Source: WTKG01 sp963735005 (GTDB lineage Bacteria > Actinomycetota > Actinomycetes > Actinomycetales > Demequinaceae). From it: DNA of 64,000 nucleotides. The translations under genes and the position numbers were made by a program. Under the pieces are notes generated by a model. That model made no database searches. It was not told where the DNA came from and saw only the letters and a list, made by a program, of their open reading frames with translations. Location of the stretch: assembly GCA_963735005.1 (NCBI GenBank), contig CAVTJA010000009.1, positions 46,917 through 110,916 of the forward strand, given 5' to 3'. Numbering within the stretch: the first letter of the stretch is position 1; each line of letters begins with the position of its first letter. Positions 60,054 to 64,000 of the stretch are shown one piece after another.

Positions 60054-61733
60054 GTGGTCTTGGCTAGTGCGCGTCGTAAGGCGCTGTATTTGACTGCACT
60101 TGCTGCTGCTGTCGCGGCGGCGCTGACGGCCGCGCCTGCTGGTGCCATCGCCGTAGCCGACGAGTCGACGCCCGAGGGCGAAGGCCTCGCCACCGTCGCG
60201 GCGGATGCGCCGGACACGCCCGTCGAGCTGACGGCCTACGACGCGCAAGTAAAGGCAGTCACAACTGGACAACGTGTCGAGGTGTTGTCGGGGCGAGAAG
60301 AGAGCTCCCGGTTGTTCGCGTTGCCCAACGGAGACTGGGAACGGGAGCTTGAGTCTGCCGTGGGCCGAATCCTGGTGAAAGGTGACGGTAGCAAACTCGA
60401 CGACTGGGCCGAAGTGGACTACGGACTAGAAGTCGCGCCCGACGGCCTTGTGCGCCCCGCTGCGTCTCCTGCGGAATTTTGGCTCTCGCCGGGGTCACCG
60501 TCTGGCGGTGTGCTGATCCACCAGAGCTTGGCGGATGGCGACGTTTCGGTCGACCTCACGTGGGATGGCGCTATTCCAGCTCCGATCATTGATGGGTCGC
60601 GCGCCATCTACGTCAATGTTTTGCAGGACGTCGATTTGGTGGTCGACTCGCTGCCCTCTGGCTATGAGCAGTACTTCGTGGTGCGTTCGTCGGCGGCAGT
60701 GTCGAAGATCGATACCCTCACGTACACACTTGATGTGCGTGGAGCCGATGTCGCGTCGACGGACGACGGCGGCTATTCCTTGATCACGGCCAATGGCGTC
60801 GAGGTAGCCCACGTGCCAACAGCCTTCGCTTGGGACGCCGCAGAAGACTCGCGGCAGTCGCACCCTGTCCTGCAGCCGTGGAACTCCGAAAACAATCTTG
60901 GACCCGGCTTCGATGTTTCGATTGCGGGTCTCACCGACGCTCAAGAGGCGGCGATCGAGGAGGCCACTCGTGGTCTCGTGTCGCCCGTGACAATCCCCGT
61001 ATCGCTGTCGCTCAAGACCACAGGGCGGCGAACGACGGTGTCACTTGACGTCGACAGCGCGTGGGCGGCCTCGCCCGATCGGGTATTGCCGCTGATCATC
61101 GACCCCACGATCGGCGATGCTTATGAAACTTGGTATGACACGAGCGTGAACGCGGGTACCGGAAATAGGAACTCGTCCTACACGTCGGACACGTACCTTC
61201 GAATCGGATGGGACGGCGGGGCGAACATGTACCGCTCGTACATCAACTTCCAGACGGATGACGTCGACGAAAAGGACATCAAGACCGCAAGCTTGGAGCT
61301 GTACAACTATCACTCGTGGAGCTGCACCGACGAGCCGTGGCAAGTATGGGAGGTCGACAACCAGCCCTCGGACTTGACGTGGAACTCGCAGCCGGACGAA
61401 ATGACGTTCATCGCGGAGTTTGATGAGACCCGCGGTTACGACCAGAACGCGTGCCCCGACGGTTACATTTCAGCGGACTCAGACGCCGTCACGGCGATGG
61501 TGAGGGGCTGGGCCGAGAGTTCGGATACCAAGCGCGGCGTCATGGTGAAAGCGACGGACGAAAGTGACTACTTCGCGTGGAAGCGCTTCTACTCCCGCGA
61601 CTACTACGACAGCACACGCCGCCCCAAAATTACGTTCACCTACAACAAGGCGCCTGCCACACCGTCGGATCTACTCATCAAAGCGAACGCACTCCGCTGG
61701 GCTCGCCATACGAAGTCAGCTCGCCTGTGGTGA
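60054..61733 (+). CDS. N-terminal part of secreted RHS-type protein with DNRLRE domain
   Basis: ~560 codons read without interruption. A signal peptide (A-L-Y-L-T-A-L-A-A-A-V-A-A-A-L-T-A-A-P-A-G-A) follows GTG 60054, which has a G-rich site upstream. Then comes the ~350-residue N-terminal domain typical of actinobacterial RHS proteins, followed by a DNRLRE-type repeat (T-Y-L-R-I-G-W, then R-S-Y-I-N-F). The frame ends at TGA/TAG around 61731, but the homologous sequence continues in another frame (S-P-Y-E-V-S-S-P-V-V-T-V-E-A-K-V-S-D), so this is a frameshift rather than a true end. Such proteins carry C-terminal toxins in contact-dependent systems; that end lies outside the window. Confidence 0.75.
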   Translation: MVLASARRKALYLTALAAAVAAALTAAPAGAIAVADESTPEGEGLATVAADAPDTPVELTAYDAQVKAVTTGQRVEVLSGREESSRLFALPNGDWERELESAVGRILVKGDGSKLDDWAEVDYGLEVAPDGLVRPAASPAEFWLSPGSPSGGVLIHQSLADGDVSVDLTWDGAIPAPIIDGSRAIYVNVLQDVDLVVDSLPSGYEQYFVVRSSAAVSKIDTLTYTLDVRGADVASTDDGGYSLITANGVEVAHVPTAFAWDAAEDSRQSHPVLQPWNSENNLGPGFDVSIAGLTDAQEAAIEEATRGLVSPVTIPVSLSLKTTGRRTTVSLDVDSAWAASPDRVLPLIIDPTIGDAYETWYDTSVNAGTGNRNSSYTSDTYLRIGWDGGANMYRSYINFQTDDVDEKDIKTASLELYNYHSWSCTDEPWQVWEVDNQPSDLTWNSQPDEMTFIAEFDETRGYDQNACPDGYISADSDAVTAMVRGWAESSDTKRGVMVKATDESDYFAWKRFYSRDYYDSTRRPKITFTYNKAPATPSDLLIKANALRWARHTKSARLW

Positions 61734-64000
61734 CGGTCGAAGCGAAGGTCTCGGACACTGACAACGCCGCGGTGCGCGCGTCGTTCGACATCTACGAGAC
61801 GTTCCCCTACGCACCCGGCGCCGAGTTGCTCGTGGCGAGCGACGTCGCCGGCGAGTTCGAGCCGAGCGGAGAATTCTCGTCAGCGTCGATCGGCCAGTTC
61901 CTGCAATACGGCTCGTCGTACCGAATTGACGTGTGGTCTCACGACGGGAGGCGGCGTTCCGCGGTCCCCCTCGTTGGATCGGTGACATTCAAGTACCTCT
62001 ATGGGGCGACGTCGTCCGGGACATCGACGCCGCGTGCGACGTGGTATCGCAGTCTCCGCGCCCGGCCCGACCCCCGGGCCCGGCCCCGCGGCCCCGCACA
62101 CGACGCCACCCGGCGTGTGCCCGACGGGAACGGTGTAGGACGATGGAGGCCAAGGAAGACGTCCTGGCGCGAGTGGACGAGGGAGCGGTGTCGCTAACGG
62201 CCGCTCTCGCGATTGCGGTGTCCGGGATCCCGGCGCAGGCGGCAGGGCCTGGAGAGCCGAGCGCGTCATCAGACATGACCGCACAGCCGGAGCCTTCGCC
62301 CTCGGCGACGCCTGACGACACGACTCACCGCGCCATCGCCTGGCCCATCTCCGTCGCCCAGCCCTTCTCCTGAGCTGACCTACAGTGAGACGGTCGAGCC
62401 GGACCCGCTCGTCGTCGAAGAGGCGCGTGCCGTGCCTTCCCATGAGGGGAAGGGGCCTCGAGTGGTGGGCTCCGGCCGGCTCCCGGCTGATCCCTCCGCA
62501 CCTGTCGCGCCCCCCGGGTTCGCCACGGATACCTTGCGAGTCGTCTCCGGCTCGGATTATCGCGACTCGGTTCGGGCAGGCACGCGCCCGGAGACCGACT
62601 TGTGATTTCTGTGGTGAGCCTCGCCTGCCAACCTCGTTGAGCTGCAGACGCCCCGTCAGCGCCGTTTGCTGGAGCCCTTCCGCCCGAGGCGCAGGCGGCC
62701 CCAGCGCGTCGGACGCGCGCGGGCGCGTCGTGAACTGCGAGCATCGCTCAGTTCCTTGGGCTTGAGACGTTTCGTGCGCGGCTCTGCGTTCGCGATGAGG
62801 TCACCTGGGAGCACCCGGCCAGGACTCCACCTGGGTGAATGTCGCAATCGACACCTCGGAGCTTGACGGAGATCTTGGTGCCAACTACGCGGACCCGTCC
62901 AGTTCGTGCTCTTGCCGGATGCGCGCTCGAGCGCCCCGATGGCCCCGACTGTCTGACTGCGCTTCCCCTTGACACCGAGCGTCATGGCAACGGCGTCGTG
63001 TCAGTCTCCGTACCCGGGAACGCGCGCGACTTGGGGAGTGCCAGTCGCGGCATGTCTGTGGCGGCTAACGGTTCCTCCCAATCGGGTGACCTCGCCGCGG
63101 CGTTGGCGCAGCAGCGCGGCCTCAAGTTCGCGGGGCCAGGCGGCGGCACGATCGTTCCGCTGTGTCCGGTGCGCAGGGCCAGACGGCGACTTCAAGGCTA
63201 CGGATCTCGCCCCAAGGGCACGTGGGCGTGTCCGAGCAGTCGGGCGAATTTACGTACTCGGTGCCCATTGAGGCGCCGCCGCCCAGTTCGGACCGGTTCC
63301 GTCACTGTCCTGTCGTACTCGTCCGAAGCACGGACGGCAAGACCAAATCCCTCGACGGCAACGTCGATCCTGGGCGAGGGCTGGGCTCGCCGTCCGATTT
63401 CATTGAGCGCCACTAATTTCATGTCTCGACGATGATTATGGAACCGGGCTCCTGGATCGCTGCTGGAGTCCCCGTACTCGGGTGTGCCCGCAGAAGCGGC
63501 CTAACGCTAAGCCTCAACGGCGCGTCCTACGACCTCATTTTGGATGCGACAACCGCTATCGCATGATACTGAGGTGGGTGGCGATCACGCGCCACACCGC
63601 GCCGATGCCACATTCAACGGCGACAACGACGGCGAGTATTTCCTCGTCCAGACGCCAGAAGGCACGCGCTACTACTTCGGGTACGGCGCGATTGGGTCTG
63701 CGGGGGGCTCCGCAGCGACCAACACGAACTCCGTGGCGACGGTTCCCGTTTTCGGTGACGACAAGGGCGAGCCGCGGTGTGATACCGCCGCAGATGACGA
63801 GTGCGTCCAGGGCTACCGGTGGATGCTTGACATCACCTTGGACTCGTCCAACAACGGCATGGTGAACTACTACACGCGCGAGACCAACCACTACGCGGTC
63901 AAGGGCAAGACGAGCCGTATCGAGCCGTACACGAGTGCCATCAATCCGGACGACGTCGAGTATGGTAAACGGCCGGAGCGACGACATCGCCGATGGCCCG
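61690..64000 (+). pseudogene. RHS/YD-repeat protein continuation, multiple frameshifts, runs off window
   Basis: Protein-level homology continues in pieces through at least six frame changes. 61690-62000: fibronectin-like K-V-S-D-T-D. ~62823-62910: W-V-N-V-A-I-D-T-S-E-L-D. ~62900-63170: C-A-L-E-R-P-D-G-P-D-C. ~63240-63300: S-G-E-F-T-Y-S-V-P-I-E-A-P-P. ~63490-63560: L-T-L-S-L-N-G-A-S-Y-D-L-I. From 63571 a frame with no stop reaches the right edge (N-G-D-N-D-G-E-Y-F, V-P-V-F-G-D-D-K-G-E-P). This order is that of the N-terminal half of actinobacterial RHS proteins. 62040-62800 is Pro/Arg-rich in all frames with no assignable domain. Either heavily decayed or badly sequenced. Confidence 0.6.

Overview
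The window is high-GC Gram-positive (actinobacterial) DNA. The evidence is very high GC at third codon positions, two WhiB regulators, the MtrA-MtrB-LpqB operon, SigH with a zinc anti-sigma factor, SecA1 with a C-terminal zinc knuckle, PdtaS and an initiator tRNA of actinobacterial type. The gene set (UPF0182, pdtaS-whiB1, sigH-rshA, aroA, rsgA, secA, hpf, comF, lpqB-mtrB-mtrA, ahcY, manB, DUF3499, whiB2, LCP, purE-purK, GtrA) is a rearranged version of the block I remember as roughly Rv3193c-Rv3277 in Mycobacterium tuberculosis. DUF4328, DUF4350, DUF4129 and DUF5719 neighbours suggest a Micrococcales-like organism (Cellulomonas/Demequina relatives), but genus cannot be fixed from sequence reading alone. 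No transposase, CRISPR array, integrase or rRNA was seen.

Layout. 1-9.3 kb: end of a PDZ/S16-type protease, UPF0182 membrane protein, DUF4328, tRNA-fMet, APC permease, DUF427, a two-subunit fluoride channel (crcB pair), DUF2505, PdtaS and WhiB1. 9.3-28.2 kb: an orphan FHA/EssC-like ATPase, then an envelope-polysaccharide block (GT-C-like membrane protein, two tandem LytR-CpsA-Psr ligases, two GT2 glycosyltransferases, DUF5719) interspersed with an OmpR two-component system, GtrA, purK-purE and whiB2. All five glycosyltransferase/LCP genes are interrupted by apparent single-base frameshifts. 28.2-39.1 kb: phosphomannomutase, CDF transporter, AhcY, RDD, SpoIIM-like, and a tightly overlapping DUF58-MoxR-DUF4350-DUF4129-membrane protein operon. 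39.2-48.9 kb: mtrA-mtrB-lpqB, comF, hpf, EamA exporter, secA. 48.9-52.8 kb: Rv3235-family protein, a hypothetical, an excisionase-type HTH, SAF and CpaE-like proteins, and a MazEF-like toxin-antitoxin pair. 52.9-57.5 kb: hisN, rsgA-aroA-doxX operon, sigH-rshA. 57.5-64 kb: an accessory region opened by a 46-bp duplication of the rshA 3' end. It holds an RCC1-repeat lipoprotein, a Phd/Doc-like toxin-antitoxin pair, and a secreted RHS/YD-repeat locus that runs off the window and is broken by many frameshifts.

Regulation. At least twelve genes have a TANNNT -10 box exactly 6 bp before the start codon, the geometry expected for leaderless mRNA. I used this rule to choose several starts. sigH has a textbook SigR/SigH promoter (GGGAAT-N18-GTT) at an upstream ATG and a vegetative -10 at an internal ATG, predicting two sigma isoforms. 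Both toxin-antitoxin operons carry perfect inverted repeats at their promoters.

Caution. The many single-base frameshifts (13-23.4 kb and 61.7-64 kb) may be sequencing or assembly errors or genuine decay; the sequence alone cannot decide.
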